A stretch of DNA of 64,000 nucleotides from Nonlabens sp. MB-3u-79 (lineage in GTDB: Bacteria > Bacteroidota > Bacteroidia > Flavobacteriales > Flavobacteriaceae): NCBI RefSeq assembly GCF_002831625.1, contig NZ_CP025116.1:744001-808000 (forward strand), given 5' to 3'. The translations under genes and the position numbers were made by a program. The notes beneath the pieces are model-generated. The model worked only from the letters and a program-made list of their open reading frames with translations. It was not told where the DNA came from and did not search any database. The stretch's first letter is position 1. Each line of letters begins with the position of its first letter. Shown piece by piece: positions 24,633 through 33,425 of this stretch.

Positions 24633-25650
24633 AAACGATCTTTTTTTAAAAGCCTTAAGAGGTGAAGAAGTAGCACGTCCACCAGTATGGATGATGAGAC
24701 AAGCAGGAAGGTATTTACCAGACTTCATGAAGCTCAAGGCAAAATATGACTTCTTTACCAGGTGTCAAACTCCAGAACTTGCTACAGAAATAACCGTGAT
24801 GCCTATCGATCAAATAGGTCCCGATGCAGCCATACTCTTCTCTGACATTCTTGTGATACCGCAAGCTATGAATATTGAAGTAGAAATGAAGAATGGCATA
24901 GGTCCCTGGTTACCTAACCCTATTAGAACGGTAAAAGATCTGGATCGAGTAATCGTTCCTGACGTAAAAGACTCTTTAAGTTATGTGTACGAAGCTATAG
25001 ATATGACTAAAAAAGTACTGGATAATCGTGTGCCTTTAATAGGTTTTGCGGGATCTCCATGGACTATTCTATGTTATTGCGTACAAGGCCAAGGAAGTAA
25101 AAACTTTGATAAGGCAAAAGAATTTTGTTTCACACAGCCTGAAGCAGCACATATCCTGCTACAAAAAATTACAGACACTACCATTGCCTATCTTAAAGAA
25201 AAAGTAAATCACGGTGTGGATGCCGTTCAAGTTTTTGATTCTTGGGGCGGCATGCTTTCTCCTACTGATTATCAAGAATTCTCTTGGAAGTACATACAAC
25301 AAATTATTGATGCCTTGAAACCACATACAGAGGTGATCGTTTTCGGCAAAGGATGCTGGTTTGCTTTAGGGGATATGGCAAAAAGTGGCGCAAGCGCTCT
25401 AGGTGTGGACTGGACTTGTAGCGCCAGAAACGCACGTTACCTCTCTGGTGGAAATATTACACTACAAGGTAATTTTGACCCATCAAGACTATTCTCTCCT
25501 CCAGCTGAAATCAAAAAAATGGTCACTCAAATGATCAATGAATTTGGTAAAGACCGGTTTATTGCTAATCTAGGACATGGGATTTTACCTAATATCCCAG
25601 TAGAAAATGCTCAAGCATTTGTGGATGCGGTGAAGGAATACGGTCAATAA
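24625..25650 (+). CDS. hemE: Uroporphyrinogen decarboxylase
   Basis: Removes four carboxyls from uroporphyrinogen III to give coproporphyrinogen III. The 341-residue protein has the signature [14 protein letters not shown] (residues 19-32), [16 protein letters not shown] and the C-terminal [22 protein letters not shown]. Full length, inside the hemD-hemE-EI24-hemF operon. Confidence 0.98.
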   Translation: MIKNDLFLKALRGEEVARPPVWMMRQAGRYLPDFMKLKAKYDFFTRCQTPELATEITVMPIDQIGPDAAILFSDILVIPQAMNIEVEMKNGIGPWLPNPIRTVKDLDRVIVPDVKDSLSYVYEAIDMTKKVLDNRVPLIGFAGSPWTILCYCVQGQGSKNFDKAKEFCFTQPEAAHILLQKITDTTIAYLKEKVNHGVDAVQVFDSWGGMLSPTDYQEFSWKYIQQIIDALKPHTEVIVFGKGCWFALGDMAKSGASALGVDWTCSARNARYLSGGNITLQGNFDPSRLFSPPAEIKKMVTQMINEFGKDRFIANLGHGILPNIPVENAQAFVDAVKEYGQ

Positions 25651-25659
25651 ATATGATTT

Positions 25660-26454
25660 ATGTTTAAAAACATCCTGACAGGACTTATATCTTATAAAGA
25701 CAGTTTTAAACTGATCAATGAATTGAAGCTTTGGTCGTTTTTCTTTGTTCCTATGGCCATAAGTTTGCTTTTTGGGATTGCTATTTTTTTTGCAGCTTAT
25801 GGACTGTCAGACCATCTAGGTAGATTTTTTGCAAAGGTCTGGGTTTGGGAATGGGGAAGTGAAACCTTTACATCTATAGCTACCTGGCTAGGTGCTCTTG
25901 TTATACTAATTTTAGGATTCATTCTTTATAAACACGTAGTGATGGCATTGAGCGCACCATTTATGTCGCCAGTTTCTGAACGTATAGAAAAACACCTCTA
26001 CCCAGAACTTTACGATCCTCATACACATAGAAAAACAAGCAATACACAACAATTGATACGTGGCTTACGCATCAACATTAGGAACTTATTTTATGAGATA
26101 GGCATTAGTATTCCGCTCCTCATTCTTTCATTTATACCGGTGGTAAATTTTGTAACCACTCCACTCCTGTTTTTAGTACAGGCTTATTATGCTGGTTTTG
26201 GAAATATGGATTACACTTTAGAACGACATTATGAATATAGAGATAGTGTTTCCTTTATAAAGAAGAATAAAGGTTATGCCATAGGTAACGGAATCGTTTT
26301 TATGGCCATGCTCCTTATACCAGTAATAGGTATAATTCTTGTTTTACCAGTTGCCGTTACCGCAGCGAGTAAAACCACACTGAAATTATTAAAAGAACAA
26401 CAGACACAGATGCCCCATCAGCAACAAGGATCTGCTCCAAAACTAGAATCTTGA
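25660..26454 (+). CDS. EI24-domain (CysZ-like) membrane protein
   Basis: A 264-residue inner-membrane protein with four to six helices in two hairpins (about 25-50, 68-90, 140-170, 205-235). Family members include the sulfate permease CysZ and eukaryotic EI24; the role here is unknown. Placement between hemE and hemF, 9 bases after hemE and overlapping hemF by 4, ties its expression to late heme synthesis. Confidence 0.85.
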   Translation: MFKNILTGLISYKDSFKLINELKLWSFFFVPMAISLLFGIAIFFAAYGLSDHLGRFFAKVWVWEWGSETFTSIATWLGALVILILGFILYKHVVMALSAPFMSPVSERIEKHLYPELYDPHTHRKTSNTQQLIRGLRINIRNLFYEIGISIPLLILSFIPVVNFVTTPLLFLVQAYYAGFGNMDYTLERHYEYRDSVSFIKKNKGYAIGNGIVFMAMLLIPVIGIILVLPVAVTAASKTTLKLLKEQQTQMPHQQQGSAPKLES

Positions 26455-27353
26455 AAGAACAATTTTATTCCTTTATAGTAGGTCTTCAAAACACCATTAC
26501 CTCGGCATTAGAAGCCGTGGACGGGAAGGCAACCTTCCATCAAGATGAATGGCATCGTGAAGAGGGTGGTGGTGGCTTTTCTCGTATCATACAAGAGGGA
26601 AACGTATTTGAAAAAGGAGGTGTCAGTATCAGTGCCGTTCACGGCGATCTGCCAGCAGCAATGCAAACTTATTTTAAGGTAGAAGACTGTAATTTCTACG
26701 CTACTGGATTGAGCCTGGTACTGCATCCAGAGAATCCAATGGTTCCTACTGTACATGCAAATTTCAGGTATTTTGAAATGTATGATGCTACAGGGAAAAT
26801 GGTAGATTCTTGGTTCGGTGGTGGGCTGGATTTAACTCCTTATTATTTATTTGAAGAAGATGCGCGTCATTTCCATCAAGTATGCAAAGAGGTTTGCGAT
26901 CGACATGAAATAGCAGACTACGCTCTTTTTAAGAAAAAATGTGATGCGTATTTTCATAATCCGCACAGAGAAGAAGCTCGTGGAATAGGCGGTTTATTCT
27001 ACGATTACTGCAAGGCTTCAGAGCAGTTCTCGATGGAAGATTGGTTTGCTTTTCAAACCGATATGGCAAGTCATTTTCTGGACGCTTATGTTCCTATAGT
27101 TGAAAAGAGAAAAGATTTACCCTATACGGCTGAACAACGCAACTGGCAAGAAATACGTCGTGGACGCTATGTAGAATTCAATCTGGTACATGATAAAGGA
27201 ACCCTTTTTGGACTTAAGACAAATGGCCGTATCGAGAGCATTTTAATGAGCCTTCCACCACATGTTCAATGGGTGTATGATCACCATCCAGAAACTGGTA
27301 GTGAAGAAGAAAAATTGCTTCGGGTATTACAAAATCCGGTAGATTGGGTTTAG
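26451..27353 (+). CDS. hemF: Oxygen-dependent coproporphyrinogen-III oxidase
   Basis: Converts coproporphyrinogen III to protoporphyrinogen IX using O2, so the organism makes heme aerobically. The 300-residue protein has the family blocks GGGGFSRIIQEGNVFEKG, NFRYFEMYD, WFGGGLDLTPYYLF and GRYVEFNLVHDKGTLFGL. The start is a TTG overlapping the stop of the EI24 gene as TTGA; no nearby ATG preserves the N-terminus, so the TTG start is credible. Confidence 0.97.
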   Translation: MKEQFYSFIVGLQNTITSALEAVDGKATFHQDEWHREEGGGGFSRIIQEGNVFEKGGVSISAVHGDLPAAMQTYFKVEDCNFYATGLSLVLHPENPMVPTVHANFRYFEMYDATGKMVDSWFGGGLDLTPYYLFEEDARHFHQVCKEVCDRHEIADYALFKKKCDAYFHNPHREEARGIGGLFYDYCKASEQFSMEDWFAFQTDMASHFLDAYVPIVEKRKDLPYTAEQRNWQEIRRGRYVEFNLVHDKGTLFGLKTNGRIESILMSLPPHVQWVYDHHPETGSEEEKLLRVLQNPVDWV

Positions 27354-27639
27354 CCTAAACCCTTCCTCTGGAAAGGGAACATACCATAGATTTTAATGGA
27401 TATCGAACACCGATTAATGATTAAGCAAATTTTATTTTTTTAAATAAAAAGCCTAGGAGTGGATCTTCAAGTATTTTAGGTTGTACGTCAACAGGGCTTA
27501 TCCTAGGACTCGCTGTTATAACTAATTATTCATTCTCATTACTCGAACTCGTTTTAAATAATTTTTTAAATATTCCGCTTTCTATATTTAAAAAAATAGA
27601 AGTTTATGTGGAACTTGATTCAGTGCGAATGCGAAAATC
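27354..27639. repeat. Intergenic repeat remnants after hemF
   Basis: Contains a hairpin CCCTTCC/GGAAAGGG (about 27358-27377), the inverted 20-base repeat matching 15353-15372 at 27400-27419, and a half copy of the palindrome (CCGCTTTC near 27575). No gene. Confidence 0.7.
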
Positions 27640-27981
27640 TTATACTTTTTGATTCAAATTCACAAAATAAACAATCGCTGCTATCACCATTAATCCCGCT
27701 AGAATCGCAAGGAATATTTTCCAAAAAGAATAAGGTCTGGTTCCATGAATTTTTCCCGTCTGTCCATTCACATAAAAATTATAACGTTTGCTATTAAATT
27801 TATAAGAACTGATATAAACCGGTAATAAAATGTGTTTAAAAGTCTCGTCGCTCAGCTGCATTTCTAGTCTATGAACAGGTTGCGTGTCCCCGCCTATATC
27901 ACGACGCGCCCAAGCTGTGGCAATATCCCTAGCTTTTTCTTTAAATAGCGGAAACTGTTGTACCGAAATAGATGGTCGCAA
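27640..27981 (-). pseudogene. C-terminal fragment of a zinc-ribbon/TPM-type conserved membrane protein
   Basis: A frame of 113 residues opening at TTG with an in-frame TAA directly before it. The sequence (AWARRDIGGDTQ, FKHILLPVYISSYKF, YNFYVNGQTGKIHGTRPYSFWKI, then one membrane helix) resembles the C-terminal part of a Bacteroidota protein family of about 350-400 residues that begins with zinc ribbons and is often misnamed PriA. The N-terminal two thirds are missing, so I call it a truncated gene; it could still be translated from TTG. Family link is from memory. Confidence 0.6.
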
Positions 27982-28527
27982 TTATAAAAGTCTACAATTT
28001 AAATTCGGCAGACGGCTATAGCTATTGATGAGTATTCCTTTTGCGATTCCTCAGTCTAATGGTCTAAAATGGAGTCCTGTTCATAAGGTTTTTGAGCAAA
28101 TTTTGGATGTTTACGATTGCTGTTATAGGTAATTCTTTAAAACCTCATATTTATAAGTTAACTACTTGATTTACAGTTATTAAATAATTTTTATTCTACA
28201 AGACATTCATGAAAACAGACCCTTTATTCATGAATCTAGACTGGTATAATTTGCACAACACTTATACAATACTCTATATTTAAACTGTTGCTAATGAATG
28301 ATTTATGAAAGCGTTTAAATCATGAGTTACCAATATTATCAAATTACAATGTAAGAACCTATTAAACCAGAAAGTCCTTTATAAGCTAAAGGTCCTCCAA
28401 GGCTAAACTGAAACAACACCATTGTAATTTTAGAAGTAGCGCTACATAAAACACTAACTATCAATTATGGAGTTTGCTTTCACAATGGATCGAATCGAGC
28501 ATCAACTTTAATTTAAAAAACAAAATT
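27982..28527. other. Intergenic region, no clear gene
   Basis: A plus-strand 34-codon frame (28028-28132) and a minus-strand hydrophobic frame of about 40 codons near 28345-28470 are present but unconvincing. An inverted repeat AAATTACAATG/CATTGTAATTT flanks about 65 bases around 28343-28431. Confidence 0.4.
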
Positions 28528-29130
28528 ATGAAAACCATATACCTATTACTCATAGCATTACTAGCCACTGCTTGCAACAGCGACGACACAGTAGATCCCG
28601 CATCCTTATTACCACCCATTACCATGACTGGAGAAAACACCTTTGGCTGCCTTATAGACGGCAAGTTCTTTAAACCTCGAGATGGCAGAAGTACGATTAA
28701 TAGTGATAATAAGGGGTTACGAGTTGTATTATCTGAAGACAGTAATATTGAACTATTAGTTACAGATTTTAAGTCGCAAAACACAGGTAGTTTAGATTTA
28801 CATATTGAAGATTTACTTAACATAGGTGAAGGAGCTTATCAAGTTGACGGTTCTAATAGTCTTTTGAACATTGATGGAAATAATAATACATATGTACATG
28901 GAAGAATTTATAATAGTAATACTAATAGGCTTGAGTGGTATGTCTCTTATGAAAACAGTGGCATTATTGAAGTAAATCGCATTACTAGAAACTCTAGCAC
29001 AGGTAATATCATTTCAGGAACTTTTGAAGTCCAAATGATATCAATTGCAAATCCACAAGACACAGTAAGGATTCAGTCAGGTAGATTTGATATCAATACC
29101 CTCACTTTATTACAAACTGATTTTAATTAA
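28528..29130 (+). CDS. Secreted lipoprotein, unknown function
   Basis: A 200-residue lipoprotein started at the ATG at 28528, giving MKTIYLLLIALLATACNSDD with lipidated C16 and the acidic SDD that in Bacteroidota often marks surface export. The body contains NTFGCLIDGKFFKPRDG, a stretch typical of a broad group of small Bacteroidota lipoproteins (DUF6252-like), and beta-rich sequence. It precedes the large T9SS esterase-like gene by 80 bases, with a hairpin between, so the two may be functionally linked. Confidence 0.8.
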   Translation: MKTIYLLLIALLATACNSDDTVDPASLLPPITMTGENTFGCLIDGKFFKPRDGRSTINSDNKGLRVVLSEDSNIELLVTDFKSQNTGSLDLHIEDLLNIGEGAYQVDGSNSLLNIDGNNNTYVHGRIYNSNTNRLEWYVSYENSGIIEVNRITRNSSTGNIISGTFEVQMISIANPQDTVRIQSGRFDINTLTLLQTDFN

Positions 29131-29132
29131 AA

Positions 29133-29156
29133 AGACTGCCGTTGGAGCGGCAGTCT
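29133..29156 (+). terminator. Hairpin after the lipoprotein gene
   Basis: Nine-base stem AGACTGCCG/CGGCAGTCT with a 6-base loop starts 3 bases after the stop codon. The following sequence is AT-rich but lacks a clean T run, so it may only attenuate. Confidence 0.6.
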
Positions 29157-29210
29157 ATAAATATTTAACAACTAACAAGCATTTTTATTAACCATTAAAC
29201 ACTCAAAGTT

Positions 29211-32200
29211 ATGAAAAGAATTCTTCTTAGCATAGGAATAGGATTATCCTTATGCAACGCTACGGCACAAAATCAAGAAAAAACCCTTGATGATGCCCTA
29301 GTTACCGTCAATCAAGCTAGTGTTACTAGCGGTATCATTTATGAACGAGTAGTACAATTTGCAAATCTCTACAACTTTAACAGAGAACCAGATTTTGACA
29401 CTGCCGACTATACTTATTTTAAACAAGCACTAAGCGAGATGCATCGTGCGAGTAATGAAGTGCTCTTTATAAATCGATCAGCATTAGATAGCCTGATGCA
29501 ACAAGAAACAAATCATGTAGTTCCATTAGGTATATTGAATACGGATTTTCAACTACTGAATTACCGTTTTGAAGAGGTGCAGCAAGGTGGTTTAACCTAT
29601 GATGAAAACACCCAAGAATTTTCTCAAATCTCTGGGCAACCCCCTTTTTATACCTTACATGCTACGGTTATTGCACCGCTGCACAAGGCTATTGCAGGAA
29701 CTGGAATCACCTATAAAATTGATCCAACCTATCTTTTTCAAAATCAACAGCAACCTATTAAGACACTTACGGCAGATTTTGGGGATGGGGTTCCTAGAAA
29801 TCTGATCAACAACTATAATTTACAGACGCAACAAATACAAGTTAATTACAACACTGATGGAGATAAGATAGCTACCTATCAAATAATTTATGAGGACAAT
29901 ACGAGCATCACTACAAAATCTAGTATTTATTTCAAATACCAAACACAAATAGGGCCTAAAACATTATCCCCTTTTTGCGCAGGAGATACGTATAAGGAAA
30001 ATGGCAGAATAATAGCCGATATTCCTTTTACAGGGTATGAAGTAAATGATCCTACTATTTTAGCCGAAATTGATTACCGTATTTACTATTCAGAAAATGA
30101 TGCCGGCAACAACCAACTAGACCATCCCATCATTATTCTCGATGGTTTTGATCCAGGGGATAAACGCAAAATAGAAGACTGCGATTGTGGTCAAGATCTT
30201 GACTGCGCCGCAGCAAATAAAGAAAATGGGCAATTCAATCCTAATCTTCATAACAGTATGTATGACTTTCAAGACTATTTAAATCGCGATGGGTTTCAAG
30301 AAAACGCACTTACAACATTAAGAGCAGAAGGCTTTGATGTCATCATGGTCAACCATCCTACTTATGATACCGCAGATATAAACACTGGCGAGATGTTTAC
30401 CATAGATGGTGGTGCTTATTATATAGAAAGCAATGCCATGGCCTTGATCAAATTACTTCAAGAAACGAAGTCAAGAATGGCATCCACAGGAAGTACAGCT
30501 CAAATAAAGCTTGTGGGACCTAGTATGGGAGGACAGATATCTAGGTATGCTCTGGCTTATATGGAAGCTATGGAAGAGCAAACACAAGACAGTGATACCT
30601 GGGATCATAACGTATCGCATTGGGTGAGTATAGATAGTCCGCATTTAGGTGCAAATATTCCTTTAGGGGATCAAGCACTAATTTTCTTAATAAAGGAAAT
30701 GTTGTCAGACGACGACAATGATGCTGCTGAAGATTTTTACGATAAACAATTATCTTCTCCTGCTGCAAAGCAACAACTTATTGAATTTCATAGACAAGCT
30801 CCTGGGCAGTCCCATCATCATGTAGACCAAAATTTATTGAATGCACAAACACTATTACAAGGATTTAGTCAAGACAGAGGAAATTCTTCTTTTACTGAGC
30901 ATTATAATAATCAAGCCATAAATGGATTACCCAATTCTAATGGCTTTCCTACTAAATCTAAAAACTTGGCCATCATTAACGGTTCTCTTACTGGAAGTAG
31001 GTTATCTACCTTACCAAATGAAGATGGAGGTTTTTATTCCTATGCTGCTGATGGTGAAAAAGTACTTGGTGTGAAAAGTTTTGCCAGAGTCAGAATCAAT
31101 TTACCATTAGGAAATATTGTTTTCCGCACGCATATTGCTACACTAGACTCGCACTTTATGTCTTCTGGTGCTAATGAGCGTGTGGCAAAGTTTTATAAGA
31201 TTCCTACTACAAAAACAGTAATAGCACCTAACAATAATCAACGCGGCACTATGGACAACGTTCCTGGCGGATGGTTTTTAGCACAACAAGAAATTGCAGA
31301 TGCCGTTACTGGTACCCGAAGCTTACACCTCACTTCAGATGCAACTGATAGTGGCACTGTAGCAACAGATGTGATCGGATGGATTCATGATGACATCATT
31401 GGCATTTCTGCTACCGATGATACACAAGTAAGGACATTGAATCCTATAAATTCCTTTATTCCTTCGTTTTCAGCGATTGCACATCTTAATCCTGATCAAA
31501 ACTGGAATAACCCCTTAAATTTTGATTTAACCTGTGGCTCCAATAGGCTCACTCCATTTGATAGCTATTATGGCGAGTCCGTAAATACTCGACATACCAG
31601 TTTTAATCAAAATAGTATAGATTGGCTTATTGAAAGTTTAAAACTCCCAAGTGGTCAAGTATTACCACCTCAATTCCCTGTGAATATATCCTCTTTCTCT
31701 AGTCCATCAACCATGTGTGTAGGAGATATTGTTACTATGGGATTTGAAGATGAATGTAAAGTGGCAGTGCAACCTACTTACGTGGTTAGTGATAATCTAG
31801 CCATCATCTCTAGAAATGGATACTCTGCTCAATTTGAAGCTTTAGAAAACGGGCCAGCTTTCGTACAAGTGATTTTGGACAATGGAGTAGGGCCTAGTCA
31901 AAGTTTTAGTCGTCAACTATATATTGGAACCCCTAATCTTGATAACGCTTTTCTTTCAGAAATAAATTCTAATAATTTTCTATCCATATATCCCGCAAGT
32001 GGCTTTTGTGATCTTGTAGCTTTACGCATAAATGGAATAGAACGTTATGATCTAGTAGAGGAGATAGAAATGCAAAAACTACCTACATCTATTGCCTATT
32101 GGGATGGCAGTCAAAGAACTGGAAGAGATAACACGTTAGGTATCTATCCAGACTGTAATGAGTTATTTCGATTTCAAGTAAGAGCAAGAAATGCTTGTGG

Positions 32201-32588
32201 CTGGTCAGAATGGGTAGAGTTTGTAACAGACCTAGACGGCTGTAGCAACGATTGTTCTACAACAAACCCTAGTGGCATCGTTAGTAACAATTTTGTGATT
32301 TCGCCAGTTCCTGCCAGCACCATAATTGCTGTTGATATGGTACAAAATCCGGAGTGGACATTTTACTCTAGATCCTGTAGCGATGGAATAACTGACCTAG
32401 GAGGAAATAGTCATTGTACTTATTTTGTAAGTCTACAACTATATGACTTTAGTGGCAATCAAGTGTTAAACATCACTAGACATGAGTTAGGAACTTCATT
32501 TGATGTTTCACATTTAACTACAGGAACTTATGTCATGCACATAACTCACCTTGGTCAAACTGAAGTCCATCAAGTCCCTATCAATTAA
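29211..32588 (+). CDS. T9SS-secreted esterase/lipase-like protein
   Basis: A 1125-residue exported protein with signal peptide MKRILLSIGIGLSLCNATAQ. The middle part has an alpha/beta-hydrolase core: PIIILDGFDPGD, then a nucleophile elbow GPSMGGQISRYALAYME with serine near residue 438, as in lipases and PGAP1-like esterases. The C-terminal about 85 residues (FVISPVPASTIIAVDMV to TGTYVMHITHLGQ) form a type A sorting domain of the type IX secretion system, so the protein should reach the cell surface or medium. Regions in between look like beta-sandwich modules. Substrate unknown. Confidence 0.85.
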   Translation: MKRILLSIGIGLSLCNATAQNQEKTLDDALVTVNQASVTSGIIYERVVQFANLYNFNREPDFDTADYTYFKQALSEMHRASNEVLFINRSALDSLMQQETNHVVPLGILNTDFQLLNYRFEEVQQGGLTYDENTQEFSQISGQPPFYTLHATVIAPLHKAIAGTGITYKIDPTYLFQNQQQPIKTLTADFGDGVPRNLINNYNLQTQQIQVNYNTDGDKIATYQIIYEDNTSITTKSSIYFKYQTQIGPKTLSPFCAGDTYKENGRIIADIPFTGYEVNDPTILAEIDYRIYYSENDAGNNQLDHPIIILDGFDPGDKRKIEDCDCGQDLDCAAANKENGQFNPNLHNSMYDFQDYLNRDGFQENALTTLRAEGFDVIMVNHPTYDTADINTGEMFTIDGGAYYIESNAMALIKLLQETKSRMASTGSTAQIKLVGPSMGGQISRYALAYMEAMEEQTQDSDTWDHNVSHWVSIDSPHLGANIPLGDQALIFLIKEMLSDDDNDAAEDFYDKQLSSPAAKQQLIEFHRQAPGQSHHHVDQNLLNAQTLLQGFSQDRGNSSFTEHYNNQAINGLPNSNGFPTKSKNLAIINGSLTGSRLSTLPNEDGGFYSYAADGEKVLGVKSFARVRINLPLGNIVFRTHIATLDSHFMSSGANERVAKFYKIPTTKTVIAPNNNQRGTMDNVPGGWFLAQQEIADAVTGTRSLHLTSDATDSGTVATDVIGWIHDDIIGISATDDTQVRTLNPINSFIPSFSAIAHLNPDQNWNNPLNFDLTCGSNRLTPFDSYYGESVNTRHTSFNQNSIDWLIESLKLPSGQVLPPQFPVNISSFSSPSTMCVGDIVTMGFEDECKVAVQPTYVVSDNLAIISRNGYSAQFEALENGPAFVQVILDNGVGPSQSFSRQLYIGTPNLDNAFLSEINSNNFLSIYPASGFCDLVALRINGIERYDLVEEIEMQKLPTSIAYWDGSQRTGRDNTLGIYPDCNELFRFQVRARNACGWSEWVEFVTDLDGCSNDCSTTNPSGIVSNNFVISPVPASTIIAVDMVQNPEWTFYSRSCSDGITDLGGNSHCTYFVSLQLYDFSGNQVLNITRHELGTSFDVSHLTTGTYVMHITHLGQTEVHQVPIN

Positions 32589-32611
32589 GTTCATTAGCTG
32601 TTTAAATTAAG

Positions 32612-32648
32612 AAAAGAGCTTGTTTTGAATTTCAAAACAAGCTCTTTT
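32612..32648. terminator. Bidirectional terminator
   Basis: An 18-base perfect stem, AAAAGAGCTTGTTTTGAA with TTCAAAACAAGCTCTTTT, around one base. It lies between the converging esterase-like gene and the phosphatase gene. Confidence 0.93.
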
Positions 32649-32678
32649 ATATCAATACTTTGAAAAAACATCCAACTA

Positions 32679-33422
32679 CTAATTCCTCCCATTCTCCTCT
32701 GGATAAAAAGTGTACACTGGATCACTTTGCCAAATTTCTTTTGTTTCTACACACATAGCCGTTAATGGTCCTTTGTAGGCAGCTGCCGTATCGAGATTCC
32801 AAACATTTGCTGCATTCATAGGCTGGTACTCCCCCCAACTATGTGTAGGTGTATGACCTATAAAAATCTCTTTGTAGAGTTTTAATCTATTAGGATACCT
32901 GTCGTTATCTTCTTTTAAATTAGGGTCTAGCGCCAGTGCCATTTCCCATAAAGTGCGGTCCCAGCAGGTAATACTTTTAAAGTATTCATATTCAGGACCC
33001 CTTAGGTTGTGAAAACCTGCATGAAAAAACCCATTCCCATTCAGCTCATAATAATTGTGAAGATCGTTCTTGAGAAAATCAAAATGCACTTCGATTTCTT
33101 CCTTAGTTTTACTTGCATAACTATCCACAGTACTTTCCCCCCCATGAAGCAACCACAATTTATGCGGGTGCCTTGCCTGTAAGTTATCTACCACTAACTC
33201 ATCGTGATTGCCTCTGAGGTAAATAGGAGGAGTTTGTTTGTTTTGTTTACGCTTTCGCGAAAGCGAAATTAAAAAATCTACCACTTCATAATTTTGAGAC
33301 CACCCGTCTACATAATCTCCTAAGAAAATAAGCTGATCGTCATCTTTTAATTTTATTTTATCTATTAATTGAACGAGGGCTTTGTAACCGCCGTGAATGT
33401 CTCCTATTGCAATGGTTCTCAT
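32679..33422 (-). CDS. Metallophosphoesterase (PPP-type phosphatase)
   Basis: A 247-residue cytoplasmic calcineurin-like phosphatase, possibly acting on Ap4A or phosphoproteins. The metal motifs are all present: GDIHGG (D8, H10), GDYVDGW (D36), GNHDE (N72, H73) and later IGHTPTHS. The dispersed palindrome is read in frame as SLSRKRK at residues 53-59, in the loop between the second and third metal motifs where the family varies in length. It starts 3 bases after the neighbouring AlbA-type gene ends, so they form a pair. Confidence 0.9.
   Translation of the reverse strand: MRTIAIGDIHGGYKALVQLIDKIKLKDDDQLIFLGDYVDGWSQNYEVVDFLISLSRKRKQNKQTPPIYLRGNHDELVVDNLQARHPHKLWLLHGGESTVDSYASKTKEEIEVHFDFLKNDLHNYYELNGNGFFHAGFHNLRGPEYEYFKSITCWDRTLWEMALALDPNLKEDNDRYPNRLKLYKEIFIGHTPTHSWGEYQPMNAANVWNLDTAAAYKGPLTAMCVETKEIWQSDPVYTFYPEENGRN
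33251..33264. repeat. Dispersed palindrome inside the phosphatase gene (frame SLSRKR)
   Basis: Exact core GCTTTCGCGAAAGC, the only intragenic copy in this reading frame. Confidence 0.95.
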
Positions 33423-33425
33423 TAA

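Noticed and set aside
28028..28132. 34-codon plus-strand ATG frame
   Set aside because: No recognisable motif, promoter or neighbour support; likely chance or a gene remnant.
28345..28470. Minus-strand hydrophobic frame of about 40 codons (contains MVLFQFSLGGPLAYKGL)
   Set aside because: Could be a small membrane peptide, but no good start or promoter and no family known to me.
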